From assembly GCA_008694505.1 (NCBI GenBank), contig VZDJ01000056.1, forward strand, positions 8,352,786 through 8,416,785: a DNA stretch of 64,000 bases, written 5' to 3'. Below, one piece after another: positions 41,001-56,000 of the stretch. This DNA is from Cyanoderma ruficeps (taxonomy: Eukaryota; Chordata; Aves; Passeriformes; Timaliidae). The number at the start of each line of letters is the position of its first letter. Within the stretch, counting starts at the first letter, position 1. The notes under the pieces were generated by a model. That model made no database searches, had not been told where the DNA came from, and worked only from the letters and a program-made list of their open reading frames with translations. Both the position numbers and the translations under genes were made by a program.

Positions 41001-44000
41001 TGATGTTTTTTGTATTAATTAATGGCCTAAGAAGACATGGATCCCTGCTCATGCTCCCACCTCGTTCTCACCAGCAGAGTGAATGCCGGTGAGAATGAGG
41101 TGGGAGCTGGACACCAGCTGTCCTTCCCAGCTGTCAGTGAGCTCTGCCCCTTGCTGAGCAATGCGTTTGTGTTCTTGTTTCAGGCAGAAGTGGTGAAGGA
41201 TGATGTTTTCTGGGGCTGCAGCCACCGCCGCATCCTGGAGCGGCTGCGTCTGGATGGCAGGGTGGCCTATGTCACAGGAGGGGGACAGGGAATTGGCAGG
41301 GCCTTTGCCCATGCCCTGGGGGAAGCTGGGGCTAAAGTGGCTGTGGTGGATCTGGTCCTTGCCAAGGCAGAAGCAGTGGCATGTGAACTCAGCCTCAAAG
41401 GTAAGCACTGAGCACGATGGGCACTGTAAGGGTGGCTTGCCTTCTCCAAACCTGGCACTACTCTGTAGTGCAATCCCCTCCCATCCAGCCCTGGTGGGGA
41501 ATTGGTTGGAGGAGAGGATTTTCATGCCATGGGCACAAAGCTTCTCCTGCCTTGTCAGTGTTGTCCCAGCAGTCAATGATACCACACCACCTGTGAGAGT
41601 TATTTATCAATACAAACTCTACTAGAGAAGCAAAGAGATCCAAACAAATCCCTCGCTGAAAATGTCCAAAGTGGTGAGCCATGGCTGGCAGGAACAGAGA
41701 AGGGTCACCTCACACAAGTGAGATCTATATAACCAGCACTTATATCCAGAGATGGTGCTGCTCAAAGTTTATCATGCAGCACCTCAGGCTTCACTATGGG
41801 TGAACAAAGATACAGCCTACAAAGTCACCTATCCCCTCTTCCAGACCTTTTGTCTGTGCCATGAGCCAAAACAACTAAACAGGGTAGTTGTATTGTCAGT
41901 CTGAATCTCTTGTTGTGCCCTAAAAGTTGAAGAGAAGTCATTTTTCAAGCCCTCTTTCAAACATGCATGCAAGGTCAGATATGGGAACCAAATACTAATA
42001 GACATAATAAGTAAAATCCCAAATAAGAGGTAAAATCCTCTACAAGCCACTTCTGTTTTAGCAGTAAAAACAGAAAATGTAACATAAAACTGAATTTCCC
42101 CCTAGAGCAGTACTAAACTGCAATTGTAAAGGGGAAAAAGAAAACTGGAAATATAATTTTAATGATAAAAGAAAGGAAGTATTACTCGTTTTATAATTCC
42201 TTCTGTGAGATTGCACCTGAGCTGTCTTCAAAGTTCAGTTCTTCGTTGTCTCAAAAGATGGACATTTAAGCAGGAAATTTTCACATTCCCATGTGAATAA
42301 AGTCACCAGTATTTATTTCCACTCTGACTTCTGCAAGGGATTGGCCATTAGAAATCATATTCTCCAGCAAAACCAGCCCCTGCAGATGTATTTATATCAC
42401 CAAGTCTCAAGAAGAGACAAGGAGAGATGTCATTCTGGTTTGGATACTCTCCTGAGGCTCCCCAGAGAACATTTAAAACAAAACATCCCTGTCTGCACAA
42501 TCCCAGCTCTGCTGTGCAGGAGACACTTCACACGGAGTGTCAGTGCAATGGTTAAAGCTCTGATCCCAAATAACGACCTGGAAGAAAAGTGGCCAGCCCC
42601 TATTACAAATTCTTGAGTCATCCAGTCCCTCCTCCCCTGAAGCTTTTCACTCTCTTATGCATCAGTGCCATATGGTTTTGGCACAAAGTAGCCGTGCCCT
42701 ACCCCTTAACTCTCCTTTCGGACATTTTTTCCCTGTGAGATCCTGCATATCAAGCAGAGCTATTCAGACAGAAATGGGCTACTTGATAGAGCCACGGGAC
42801 TTTGGATGCCAACAGCCCATTGGAAAATGAACTTAACTCATCTCCAGGGCATTTTCAGGAGGAGTTTGATCATCTACCCTTCAATGGCTGCCCTACATCT
42901 CTGCTCCTTCAGCAGTGGGCTGCCAGCCTGGAGGAGGTGGGGGGTTGTTCCAAAATGCAGTCGGAGAGGTCATGAGGCACAGCAAATATTATTGCAGTCT
43001 AAAGCAAAGAAAATCTCACTTCTCACTCTTTACACATCTTTATCCTTTGAGGTCAAATATTATCTATCAATTTGACCAGTGCAGCTGGTCAGGGCACATC
43101 TCTTCCATCTCATGATGGGTTTTGAGGTCTCGAATTTATTGTCGGTCTCTGTTGGAACAACCCCCAAACTTTGTAAAGCTTTTGTGAAAGGGAATTATAT
43201 CCAAATGCCCGTTTTTGGAAAGGATCTGAAAAGGTCAGGTTTTCAATCTTTTTCTCTCCAGAGGTAACTAGAGATTCTAGCCTGGACCTCAGAAGCTTTC
43301 CCTTGAAAACTTTTTTGTTGAAATCAATGTTTCCATGAAACATTTTGGCTTCAAAGAAGTATCATGCTCTGTTGGAAATAAATTTTGACAAAAAGGTTCA
43401 GCCAGCTTTACTCTCAAAATATTCACACGAGTAAATTGAAGCAATCATAACATTAATACGTATTTTTCCTGCTGTAATAAGGACAAAGGGTCTGTGATTT
43501 TTTTTCTCCTCTATGGCTGTAGATCTCTAACTCAAAGTTGGAGGCTCAGTGCCCCAAGTCGTTCCCATACTGATACTTATTCAAAACATTTTGCTTAGCT
43601 TGCTTAGAGCTGCTCTGCTTCTTGTATCAAGGAGCCCTTTCCTGCCTTTTGGGATGGTGCCATCATTTCATGATGAGTTTTAAACATCAGAACGCCTGTG
43701 ATCTCAGTTTTAGCTTTGTTAGACAGCTCGGGTGTATGTCCCTTGGCTGCAGGGCTCTTTGTTTTTAGATCCTGTGTGAATACCTTTTTCAACAGTTACT
43801 AATGGATCCTGACAGAAGAACCAAAAATGATGAAACATAACCAAAAAATCCTAAGGGTTACCTTCCACTACACACACCTCTGTCTTCAGGGGGAATCACT
43901 GCCTGTACCCTAAGGGAAGAATTCGTCTGATGGGATTTTTAAAATGTGCATTTTCACTGTAAACTATGCAAATGCCTCGTGCAATGTCACTCCTGATCTT

Positions 44001-47000
44001 CTTGTCTATATGCAACATGTTACTTCCATTTATACCGAGAGACCAGAGATGAAGCCTGTGGCAGGGGGACGTGTGCCTGTCCCTGCAGAAGGACACCTCA
44101 GGCATATCCAGCACAGTGATTGTCTCCAGCACAGAGCCCCTGGGCTCCTCTCCTGCCCCTCTCATCCCAAGCCGGCCTCCACCAGCCCCAGAAAACTGAG
44201 CTGAGGTCTGTGGAGATGCACTGGCCCCACCACGGACCCAACAGCACCATCCTGTGCTGGGTGTCTTGCCTCTGCTTGTGTCTTTAGATTTGAAGCTGTT
44301 TTTCCATAGTTTGTTTTATTAATTTTTTTTAACAGGTGGTTTAGGGGGGCAAACAGAGTGGGGAGACATACAGTGGTTTCCTCCCCTGTCTCAGAGTGCA
44401 GGGATATCGGCTGACTTGATTAAGGGCCAGTGTGGGACTCTGGTTTGAAGTGAGCGTGGCTTCGCTGCTTCTTCACTAGACACTCACACGTGGCACCTTT
44501 TGTCTCATTTTTATAAACTGACCTATAAGATGAAGCTCTAAATGGGGTGAGAGTTGGAGGGCAGGTGAAGAGTCTTTCTGTTACCATTAGTAACACGCTT
44601 GCACCCATTTTGTCTGTAAATTGAAAGATTGCAGTAACTCCCTGCGTGCTACATGTCTTGATAACAATTAGGAGGAGCAACAGGGGCCGTCTGGCTGTTC
44701 TTATTCTTTCAGCATATTTAGCATAAAACCTGTGATAAGATAAGAGGTCTTGTTTTGTGGCAGAGCATGCAATTTTTCAGTTGTCTGTATGTTTCCTCTG
44801 CCATGGAAATCATGGTGTCATCACCGAAGGGGACAGGAGCTCCCCCACCCCAGCACTCCAAAGCAGCATCACCTCGGGCTGTGCACTCTGAACGGTTCCT
44901 GAAGGCACTGGAGATGAAGAGTTTTTCCACGCAAAAGCCTCTTTCCTGCCATTTTCTTCACGTGCACCACTGGGCAATTCCTGCTTTGCCTTGCTTTCCT
45001 GGGAGCCTCCGTCTCAGCTTCATTTTGGAAGAGTCTCCTCCTGCATTAGGCTTATCCCTTCTTTTCAATGTTTCATCAGAATGATCAAAAAGAGGGACCA
45101 ATGTGGAACAAATCTGTCATTTATATAGAAGAAAAATACCTTGCTTTAATAGGTGCAACTTCCTACCCAGACTGCTGATCATGGTCCAACCCCAGTAGCT
45201 GCCTCCCTCCTTCCTTAATTAAGACCCATTTCACCACAGCCCTTACTGGTGTAGCCTTGTTTGGCTTTGAGGATGGGTATAATCCCACTGGCATCAGGTG
45301 CCTCAGCAGGCTTCTCATGTTGTTTAAAAATAAGGGTATTTAAAACTGATTTTTATAATAAATCAAATGAAGTTGTTTAGAGATCAGCGCTGGTGCAAAA
45401 GTCAACAGCTGGATTATTTTAGGAGAAAAAGTGAAACTGCTACAGGTTTCAAATTTGGTAAATCTCTTCACTTCCAAATGTTTGCATTCTGGCAGGGTGA
45501 TTTTCAGTAAATAAGGCACTATGACTGCCATACCTGTGCTCCTGCAGGTATTCATTCCCACTTGATTCCACCTAAAACTCGTTTGGTTTCGTCTGAGGCT
45601 CCCAGCACTCTGGATGCTTTAGTTCATCTGGGGAGCAGCTCGGGACAATTTAGTTCGATTTCTGTAGCACCTTAGGCGGGGGACCTGGCACAGGAAAATG
45701 ATCCGTGGAGCTGCCGGGAGCCGGGGAAGCTGCAGTTGAGGGTTTGGACAGAAGATGGTGCAGTGTTCCAAGCTTCGTCCTGCCCGAGCCGCAGCCTCGG
45801 CTCCCGCACCTGGGCTCCAGGTCGGCCTCCAGCAAGCAAACCTGGCACCGGTCAGCAACTTTATAATGGTATTGCAGTAACAAACACGCGTTTTGCTACT
45901 ATTTGTGGAGCAATGAATTAAAGTGGAAAAAAATAATATATATATATATATGTATAAAATACAGCCATATATAAAATCTCTATATATATGAATTAATATA
46001 TATATATATATAGTTTTTTTTCCCCTGTGAATTCCTGTGCTGACTCCATCATTTTCATTTCAATGCAGGCATTAAAAGCCTTGCTCTGGCAGCAGATGTA
46101 AGCAAGCCTGAGGATGTGCAAGGGATGGTGGATGCAATTGTGGCTCGCTGGGGCACAGTCCACATCGCATGCAACAATGCAGGAATCAATCTGAACTCTG
46201 CGAGTGAAGAGACTTCCCTGGAGGAATGGGACAAAACTTTTGATGTTAATTTGCGAGGACTATTTTTGTGCTGCCAAGTAAGTGTGAAATACTGCACTGG
46301 CTAGTTTTGCAAATGGGTATTAATGTTTTTAAATGTTTGCTTTATTTCAAGATACAATAACATTTTCTTTATAATTATCACAATAATATTGGTCCTAGTT
46401 TTGGTGGAGTTTAGGAGACATTCGCTTTATATCAATTACAGATTTTGGTCAATACAAAGCAGCTGGTACTTGTTGGCTACCCAAGCCCAGGCATTAAAGA
46501 ATGGCCAAAATTTTTTTGAAGGGTGGTTATTTGAAAACCAGAAGGTTTGGAGGGGAGAATTCCCAACATTAGTGATATTCTTGAAAAAATACTGCCAACA
46601 GTGGAGAGGTGTGAAATGGCAATGGGATTTTTTTCCTGCATCAGCCATTTTTATACCAAGTTTTTATATCAGGTGCTTAAAAAAAATGTGTTAGCACATC
46701 AACTCTTCTGAAAAGACTAATTTATTATCATGTCATTATTAGCACAATCACAGAAAGGGTCACTGGTCTTTCCTTTAATTTCTGTCACAGGCTGCAGGCC
46801 GCATTATGCTGAATCAAGGATATGGGAAGATAATTAACACAGCATCTATGGCAAGTTTAATAGGTGAGCGATGAGAGCTAACAGTTGTGCTTCAGAATCC
46901 ATATTTTAATTACTACCGATGCTATTTGAATCAATTAAACCTGTATTGGGAAGGAGTAAATCACTGACATTTCATATTAGAGGAAATGTACTACAAAATT

Positions 47001-50000
47001 TTTATTGATATCATTTTTCAACATTTATCTGTCCTCAATGTTTTAGAGCACTTATCACTTTTTATAGAAAAGGCGGAGTCATTTTCTCTGACTCTGGAGC
47101 ACGGATACCACAGCAGAGGAGCTGCTCCCTCTCTGCTGCTCCAGGCAAACTCCTTGGCAGGTGGGAAGCTGAACCCACAAGATGCTTACAAGCCACCCCA
47201 AAGGATTTTGTGCCAATATTTGCCCTGGTACCCCTGGGTTTTATAACATTCTCATTGCCAACAGGTGCCTGCACCAACGCTGCTGAATCAGCAGTGTCAT
47301 CAAAAGCACCAATAAACCATCGTAACATATGGAATGAAATCCCTACTGCTGAGCTAATCTGGAAGGCTGCTGAGCTGAAGCCCATGTAACAAAAATTGAT
47401 CAATTACACAAATTAAGCATAGCCCTTTAGGAATTTATTTTATTGGTCTGGACATCTGTTGCAGTATTGTCCAAATCCAAAAATCAAATGGTGCCTTGGG
47501 TTGCCAAGTTAGACAAGAAAATCTAGTAGCTATAAAAGTACAACTGAAAACCTCTGTATTAATATGACGTCCATCTGCTGAATGTTACATAAATATGCAG
47601 TCTTTTTATTTTCCTTCGGAATAACGTTTATTTTTACTGTGCCCAGTTTGACATTCTATGTCATTCTACTCAGTTTATTGCACAGTAACTTTAAATGGTT
47701 CTTCAAAAATCCATTTATAATGTTTTTGTTAATGTTTTTGCGAGTGTTTTTACCAGCTGTTTTACTTGTGCTTGAACACAGGTACCATCCCTCTACCCCA
47801 GCTTTGTAAAGTTACAAAAACTCCCCAAGAAAAGCAGTTCTGAAATGATTGCGAGGTTTTAAATTTCAAATACTTCAGGCTTTCCTGCTCTGCTCTGAGC
47901 AGTCAGGCTCTGGTCTGTGCTTGGGCTGTCACCATCCACATCATTGCCACAAAGCAAAATTTCCTGGGACGTGGTCCATCCTGGAGAAAGTTAGGCAGCC
48001 CTGGGAATTGGCACAAACTGGGGATCTGCTGGTTTGGCACACAGCTCCCAGCCTTGCTGCAGCCCGGCAGTGGTCTGCTCTGCTCAAGGAGAGGCCTTTT
48101 CCAACTTTTCCATCGGGGCTTGGCACGGCTCTGCTGAGCTGGGTGGTGGTGCCATTCCAGCACAGCATCCATCCCAGCCCCAGCACCTCCTTGGCTGGTG
48201 AGCCAGGTCCAGAGCTCCACCTTGGATCACATCTGAGGGCAGTGCCTCTCCTGGAACAGGAAGGGACGTTGGAAAGCAGCCCTGGGAGCAGCCTGGAAGG
48301 GTCATCCCAAGACGCATTTAAATGTCAGTGAAAGTTAATGCACACTAGGCCAGAAGTTAAGAGATGGAGAGATGTGTTTACCTTCTGAACCTGTTTGAAT
48401 CTTGGCATTGAAAAAATCTAGTAGTTATGAAACTACGACTGAAAACCACGATGTTCATATCATGTCCATCTGCTGAATGTTAAATAAATATGTTGGTTGG
48501 TTGGTTATTTAAGTACGTTGGCCAACTGGCATAGTATGAAATGTTTCTAGAAATAGTTAGGGGATATTTTTTTTTGTTGTTGTTGTAGGTTGAGTCCTTC
48601 CTCAGAGATACAGGAAAATGAGGAGACACTTAGCAGGATAGGGAGGTTTTTGTTTGTGATTTTTCCAGATACACTGCTCAGAATCAGCTTTAATTAATCG
48701 AAGATAGGCTGCATACATTTTGCATATGTGCATTTTGATTCTGGTGTTCCAATGGAATTATTCCAGGCGTATGCTCCGGCAGCGGCGGCTCGGCAGTTCA
48801 CACAGGGGTAACTCAGAGCTGGAATTTTTACAGTGAATTACTTCAGTGGGAAGTGCTCTGCTCTGCTCTGCTCTGCTCTGCTCTGCTCTGCTCTGTCTGG
48901 GTGCACCTCTCGTTAACATTGTGTGGCTGCTTCAAGGTGGGGCTGGGAGCCTGATGCCCCAAACCAGGGTGCAACAGCAGAGCAGTGTCAGGTTGTTGTG
49001 GTACAACCCAGCAGCAGCAAACACCCCCACAGCCCTTCCCTCCCTCCCCCCCATAAGGATGGGGGAGAGGATCTAGGAAAAAAGGTAAAACTTGGGGGTT
49101 GAGATAATGACAGTTTATTAGGAGAGAAAAGGAGAGGCACATAATAATAAGGAAAAAAAGAGCACGAGAAAAAAGTGGTGCACAGTGCAGTTTCTCACCA
49201 CCCATTGACCAATGCCCAGTCAGTGTACCCAACCAACTCACCTCAGTTTTGTTTTTCAGCACGATGCCGTGTGATTTGAAATATCCTTCTGGCCAGTTAG
49301 AGTCAGCTGTTCTGGCTGTGTCCTCTCCCAGGTTCTTTTGCCTCCAGCTGCCTCACTAGCAGGAGAGCACGAGGCCCTGAAAAATCCTTGATTTAGAGTA
49401 AGATCCACTCAGCAACAACTAAACCATCAGTGTGTTAACGTTAATCCTGTCCTAAATCCAAAACACAGAACTATAGCAGTTACTGGGGAAATAAAAAAAC
49501 CATCTATGCCAGCCAAAGTCAGAACAAAGGTGTTTAAAACATAATGCAGCTAATGCTGGCAGAATTTTTATCTGCCTTCCCCTATCATCTGTCTAGGAGT
49601 GAGTGTCCTCACTTCCCAGAAGCCTCAGCAATGCAGATTTTTTGGTGACACTGCTGGAGGTATAGCTTTATTCAGAAACCCCATTTTGTATGAGTTTGGA
49701 GGGTTACAGATTTGCTCTTCTCTCCATAAAAGACCACCTGAGGTAAGGGAAGAGGAGGTGGCATGGGGTGCTTAGCTGCAGAAATCCCATCCAGAGCCAG
49801 AAATTCACAGCACCTGTTGGCTTCTCCTCGAGTTCTTCCAGTTGAGAGGGGCTGAGTGTCTCAGCAGGGGAAAATTTCATGGTCCTGATTAGCTTCCTTA
49901 GATATTCTTATAAAGAAAAAAGTCCATGGAAGGACTTTTGGTAACTGTGTCTCATCACCCACCCCAAGTCAGGAGCTGATTCTCGTGGCTTGCAGCAACT

Positions 50001-53000
50001 TGTTCTCACCCACAGGCACTGTAGGTGCAGAGCCAGTGCCAGAACTCCTCTCCTCTTAGCAAGTGAGCACCAAAATGATTTATCACAGACAGACATGTTT
50101 GGAAAGTTTAGCAAAGAACTGCTTTTGGGAGGTTACAAGGTTAACTACCGAAGTTGTGTGTAACTTGGAGCTGATGCGTGGCAATTAATCAAGAAATTGC
50201 GTTCTGCATCTTTCCCAGAGCCCCCACGGTGCGCTGCGTCAGGGGGCAACAGGCACTCACTGAGGGCAAAGCACTTCTTCTGCTGGTCAAAATGCAGATT
50301 GCTACATATTGAACAAAAAAGAACACGGAATAAATGCTGGCAGAGGAGAGCCACGGTGTGAAATGCTCTTTTCAGCAAGGAAAAGGCCTCTGAATTCTGA
50401 GCAAACCTGCAGTATATGCAGAAAAAAACCCCCTCTAATTGTTGCTCCCATCATATGTGTGCTTTAAATCTATTCACAAACATCTCTGTTCAAGGCAAAG
50501 GTCCTTGTTCACATGCTCACTAATTTGCAGCAGGGCTTTTTGGCTGAGTTTGGGTAACTCAGTTATCACCTTCTTTCCACCCTTTACATTGACATATTCA
50601 AACCCATGAGTTTAAGTCAATAAAATCAGTAGTGGGTGTGTTGGGATGCCATGGGTGGGAGTGATATGGAACTGATGCATCAGCCTAATTTATTGAGACC
50701 AGTTTAATGCCAGCTACCAGTGCTGCTTATGTGCTTTTATTAAAAATGCTGGGAGTTGGGGTTTGGCTGCTGAACCTTGCACAAACCCAGTGATTCCCTT
50801 TCTTCCAGGGTCCAGCATTATCAGCCCCACAGACTGGAATTGCCTGTCTTTGTGACTACTGATATTTGCCCTGATTTTCCCCTCTCTCCCTCCATCAGAG
50901 TCAGCAGCTCGGCGAAGCTCTGTGCTGATACAGAGCTAATTATGGAGGGATGTTTTGCACGGGATTTGTTTAATGAAGTCCTAATGGCAGCCAGAAAAGT
51001 CCAAGGAGAGATATTTTGTGGGTGTAAATCCCAACACCTGGACTGACTTGGATGGGCTCCCGAGGGTTTAAAGCACTTTACACCCTCTGGGGATTTGTCC
51101 TTAAGTAGCTTTCACTGAGCTGGAGAGGGGCAGAGCCACCCGAGCACACGGCACTAACATGCTTGAACATTGTAATTAGCAAGCTGATCATTTTCTGTCT
51201 CTGACTGACATGTGACATCTCTGAAACGTTTTCAAAAGCTTCAGATTTTGAAAGTGGTGGGTGTTCTGAATTTTTGGGATGCACCTGTGTTCACATCCAC
51301 AAAAACATTCGTTAGATAATAAGATGTGTTTGCCTCAGACTATGGATAATTTAAAAATTAGAGAGAATAATTTGTTCCAAGAAGCTATATATAATATGTT
51401 ATATAAAATCTGCTATGCACTTATATCATATTCTATCATATAATGTCATATCAAACAATTTACTGTTACATTCAGCTATCACATCATATATTATCTACCA
51501 CATACAATATTATAAATAGTATTCATATATTACATAACATAAAATACATAATATATTAGGCATTGTATTATTAATTATATAATATTTTATAATTATATGA
51601 GAATAGATTTTATTTGTATTGCAGTGTACAAGTATATAAACATACATGTTAGTATATATGAATGTGCACTTGTGCATGTGATTAGTTATCTTTCTTCAGA
51701 GCAGGCAAGTATCACATATATGTCTAATACATTGGTTTTGTCTTTGCCCAAATATGGGATCTTTTAAATGTCTTTATTTTTATTTTCACCATTGTTTTCC
51801 AGTAGCCCATCTGCTGAGACAAAATTGTTGGATGGCAAAATACATATTTAGGGGTTTGTGCTGTAGAGGCTGAATCCTTGCTGCTCCCTGCCTGGTACCT
51901 GGGAAAAGGGCAAATAGCTCATCTCAATGCAGGGAGTTGTCTGTGTAGTGCCTGAGCTGTTTTAATTTGGGAAGAATAAATAATTTTCTCCTTCTGAATC
52001 CCTTGCAGTCCCTCACCCACAGAAGCAGTTGGCGTACAACGCCTCCAAAGCCGGGGTCGTAAAATTAACACAGACATTGGGAACCGAGTGGATTGACAGA
52101 GGAGTAAAAGTCAACTGCATTTCCCCGTAAGTAAAATGTAGTCTCATTTTGAAACTACAAAGGGAATGAAATGTTCCACAAAGCTCAAATGAACACTATC
52201 TCAGCAAATAAAGTTTCTAATTAGCAGGTGGATTGCATCCCTTTTTATGTTGTCTTTTCCTTAACAAAGGTTTAAATACTTAGAACCAAGCCTGCTCTGT
52301 TGCTGTGTATACTCAGGGATTTAAGGAGAGGTTTTAGCATTTGATAATAGGTTTTCCAATAATGTGAAGGGTAGTTTTTAGCATTTCCCTTCCAGATGAA
52401 ATATTTCCTTAGTCTGTCCAAGCCTTCTGTGGTTAAAGAAAGGGGTTTTTGACACTTAACAGACAATACTTCTTTTCCCTTTTTACCTGAGACAAATATA
52501 TAGGCACTTTAAAAGCTACATTTTATTGCTGTTATTGAGCTACTGTTCAGCTCCGACAGTCACAGGAGGCCAGGTGTAGTTTCGTGAATATATATAGATA
52601 TATCTTTATTACAAATTACATTTTCCTTTTTTTTTTTGGAGACCCCAAGCTCTATGTTTCAGGGTATTTATTCATATAGAAAAGTTTTCCTACCAGATCC
52701 ACTTTGTCTCTCCTTGTTTCCCCCACACACGCCCAACCAGTCATTTTATTAAACAATTAGCAGTGCATGATAGTGCTGAGCACAAACCCAAGTGGATAGC
52801 ATTAATTGGAAGCGGTCAAATTCTGTAGACCATTGAAGTCAATCAGAGTAACTAAGAAGGGCAGGATTTTAACCCAGGAGTTAAATTGTAATAATGAAGA
52901 TAATAATGCAGATCAAATTAGGGAAAACAAATTACATATTTTAATCCACGAAGTGGAGGGGGGGAAAAAAAAATCACAGAGCTTAATGGCAAGTGCCTCT

Positions 53001-56000
53001 GTTTTTACTGCTCTCCCCTTGCTTGTGCTAGCTGCCTTCCTTATGATTATTTATTACTAATTATACCAGTGACTCCAGCCGTCTCTCTATGTGATCCACA
53101 GATTCTTTCAACAGCATCTTACTTCCTAATGGGATTTTCCCCATGCCCATGCTAGCAGCACTGTAATGGTGTTCCCACAACTAGGGCTAGTGAATTTACG
53201 CTGGCTTTCGGGAGCTGGGGAGATGAAGGGAATTAGGGAAGCTCAGCAGGACCTGGCAGGAATTGTGTCTGCAAATATATGGGTAATCTGCACCGACAGA
53301 GGTGGGATAGTTGTGCCACATTCGCAGCAATTACGGATGAGAAGGCTCTTACAGGAAGAATTACCCTTTCCTTAGGGGCTTACACAAATTTAAAAAGTAG
53401 GCGCCAAATGATCAAAACTCATCGTTCTGTACAACTTGGAAGCAAGCACTCACTTCTAGGGAAGTTATGTTTCTGGAGACTGTTGCCAGAGCATGGGGAA
53501 AAAAATAGACAACTTCTCTTTCTACCTTTCAAGGAAACACAGGGTTGCATTTTGATAATCTCTACCTGTCTTAAATGCTAGCTCTGAGCTCAAAATCCTA
53601 CAGCAGGAAGGGGTGATGTGTTGCCTTTTCAGAGGAATAGCCAGGAAGGATGCAGGGAGAACAAATATTCTGCTGTCCTTGAGGTCCTCTGTTGTGGACA
53701 GAGCAGTTTTCCCTAATGCAGGTGGGAACCTGGACTGAGCTGCTTTGGAGACCAGCAGAACTTCCCTCACAGAGACTCCAGGCTCTGGCTGACCCCTCAT
53801 GATGGCATTGCCCAGGGACCTCTGGGCAGGAGGAAGGAGCCTGCAGCTCCCTCGTCAGCTCACTCATCAGATCCCTCATCACACGAGCAAAAGCCACACC
53901 TGCTTTTGAGTGAATAACTGTTCACCTTTATATTTCTGTCTGTGTGAGACGTGAGCCTGCATTTCAGTGCACGTTTGGACCCATCCCCAGAACTGTGGAC
54001 CCCACTAGTGTCACTGACTCTTGATGTGACTCTCCAAGGACCAGGGACACCTTCAACCCACTTGATCTGATTACCCAGCACCAGCAGGAGCCTCAGTGTC
54101 ATCTTATAACAGGATGAGATTTTAAGGATTTTAAGACACAGGGCATGACGGTACCCAAGATCAGCTCTGGATGAGTAAAATATCTGTGTCCTTAAGTACT
54201 TTGCCCCTCCCAGTCATGGTTGCATTAAAGCTTTGAGGCACTCTCAGTGTGCCTCTGTCTGAAGCTCCAAATGCTCCAGTCTGGCCTTAAACATTATTTC
54301 ACCACGCAAACCTTTTGGCCTTTCCCCCCTCTTCTTATCTGGTCACTTTTTATCAACTTAATTTCTTAATGAGTGCATAAAACTTATGCAGAGCAATGCA
54401 TAAAAGTTAGCAATGCATAAAATGTTATGACAGAGTCCTTAGGATGATTTATTGCATTTATAAAATTGAACATGCAGGCTTCTCTTGCTGGCCAGGCAAA
54501 CCTGATGCCCAGGGAGAGAAGGTGAATGAGATTCCCTGGATGCTTTGGCTGACTTGTGCTCTTGCTGTCGTGGAACCTGTGCTCAGTCCTTGAGCCACCC
54601 TCCGGTGCCATCCCCCTCATAGCCTGCTGCACAGCTGATGCCAAAAAAATGCAGAAGGTCCTGGAGCCTTCCTGAAACGGATGTGGGGGTTGAACTGCAG
54701 AGAGCACCTGGGTGAAAACAGGGACCTTTACAGAGCACTGTCTGGTGGCTGATGCCCGGCTGCCCACCAGGTTAATCTGTTTCTTGGTCCCAGGACATGG
54801 AAGTGTGTTGGGTGTGATGGAAGAGGGAATTCTGGAAGGTGTCTGGTTTTTGGCGTGTGCAGGATTAGAGCATGTCATTTTTGCAGCCATCACACTGAAT
54901 CAATGTCCACTTCTTTGGCTAATTACTGCCTTCTTCTTGATTAGCAAGACATAAAACACCATTATGTGATGACCTTTGGGATGGGCAGCTGGAAGTTGAT
55001 GTCAAGGCCAACTTGCAGCCAGGCCAGCAGCCCTGGGGGATGAGCCATGTTCCCCACTGATGGGCTGCAGGGATTTTGGGTTTGGGCTGATGGGCAGAGC
55101 CTTTGTGTGCCCTGCATCCTGCCCTGCTCCTCTGAAGGCAGGCACAGAGTGCTGCACCAGGCTTGTAGCCCCAGAAAGCAGGCAGGGCAGGACCACTGCA
55201 GGTTTGGGGAACACCCCATGAGGGGGAAGGAGAGGCAGAGCTGGCAGGAGAAGGAGCACCCCAGCATCACCTGAAGGCATCCCAATTATGCAGCATTACT
55301 ATCCCCATTAAGCAGCAGTCGTTGCTGGTAAGTATCTTTGGACTTAAATCTTAATTCCTTGGGAGATGTCCCAATTAAGTGGATCTTGTGATTAAACACT
55401 TCCTGATTAAGTGGAGTGTACTTAACTCATTCAAATTAATAACTCATCTGAAAGAAATCAAGTTACACACAGATGGAATCTTTTTTTGCTCTCATTTGGG
55501 GATTGAGTGCACGTAACAGTTCCAGTTAAGTATCTGGTAAGTGATATTTTTCCTAATGTGTCTCTCGAAGTGGAAATGTTTTAGGCAATTGTTTTTTTTT
55601 CTCTCTTTTCTTTTTGGTGGTCTTTTTTTTTTTTTTTNNCCCCTTCATGTCTCAAATTGTCCTGTGTATCAATAATGAAATATTGATGCTCATATCTATC
55701 ATTAAGGAACCAGCAGTTTGATATTACACTGACATGCAACAGAAAGTACTGATAGGCTCAGCACTGCATACGAGATGAGGTAGGGAATTAATGCATTGGC
55801 AGTTGTCTTTGCTGGAACTGGTTAGGAGCCAACTAAAATCTGCCTAAAAGGGTTCGACAACGTTAAATTGCCCAACTTGGCACCAAAGCTTTCCCAGAAG
55901 ATGTGTAGTATCAATGACATGCCTAATATTTATAGTGCCATCAGTATGTGTGTTTGCAACTTTTAAGTTTTGCGCTATATTTTTTTCTCATTTCTATAAC

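Larger units (their letters stand above)
39240..41183 (+). other. MT-Ox: MT-Ox introns flanking the 78-nt linker exon
   Basis: Two introns (39240-39862 and 39941-41183). The second contains a strong inverted repeat near its 3' end; nothing else is recognised. Confidence 0.8.
46864..52008 (+). other. MT-Ox: MT-Ox intron, about 5.1 kb
   Basis: Holds a dispersed direct repeat, a CTCTG pentamer array, an antisense LTR and an AT-rich low-complexity stretch (about 51380-51650). No exon is recognised. Confidence 0.8.
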
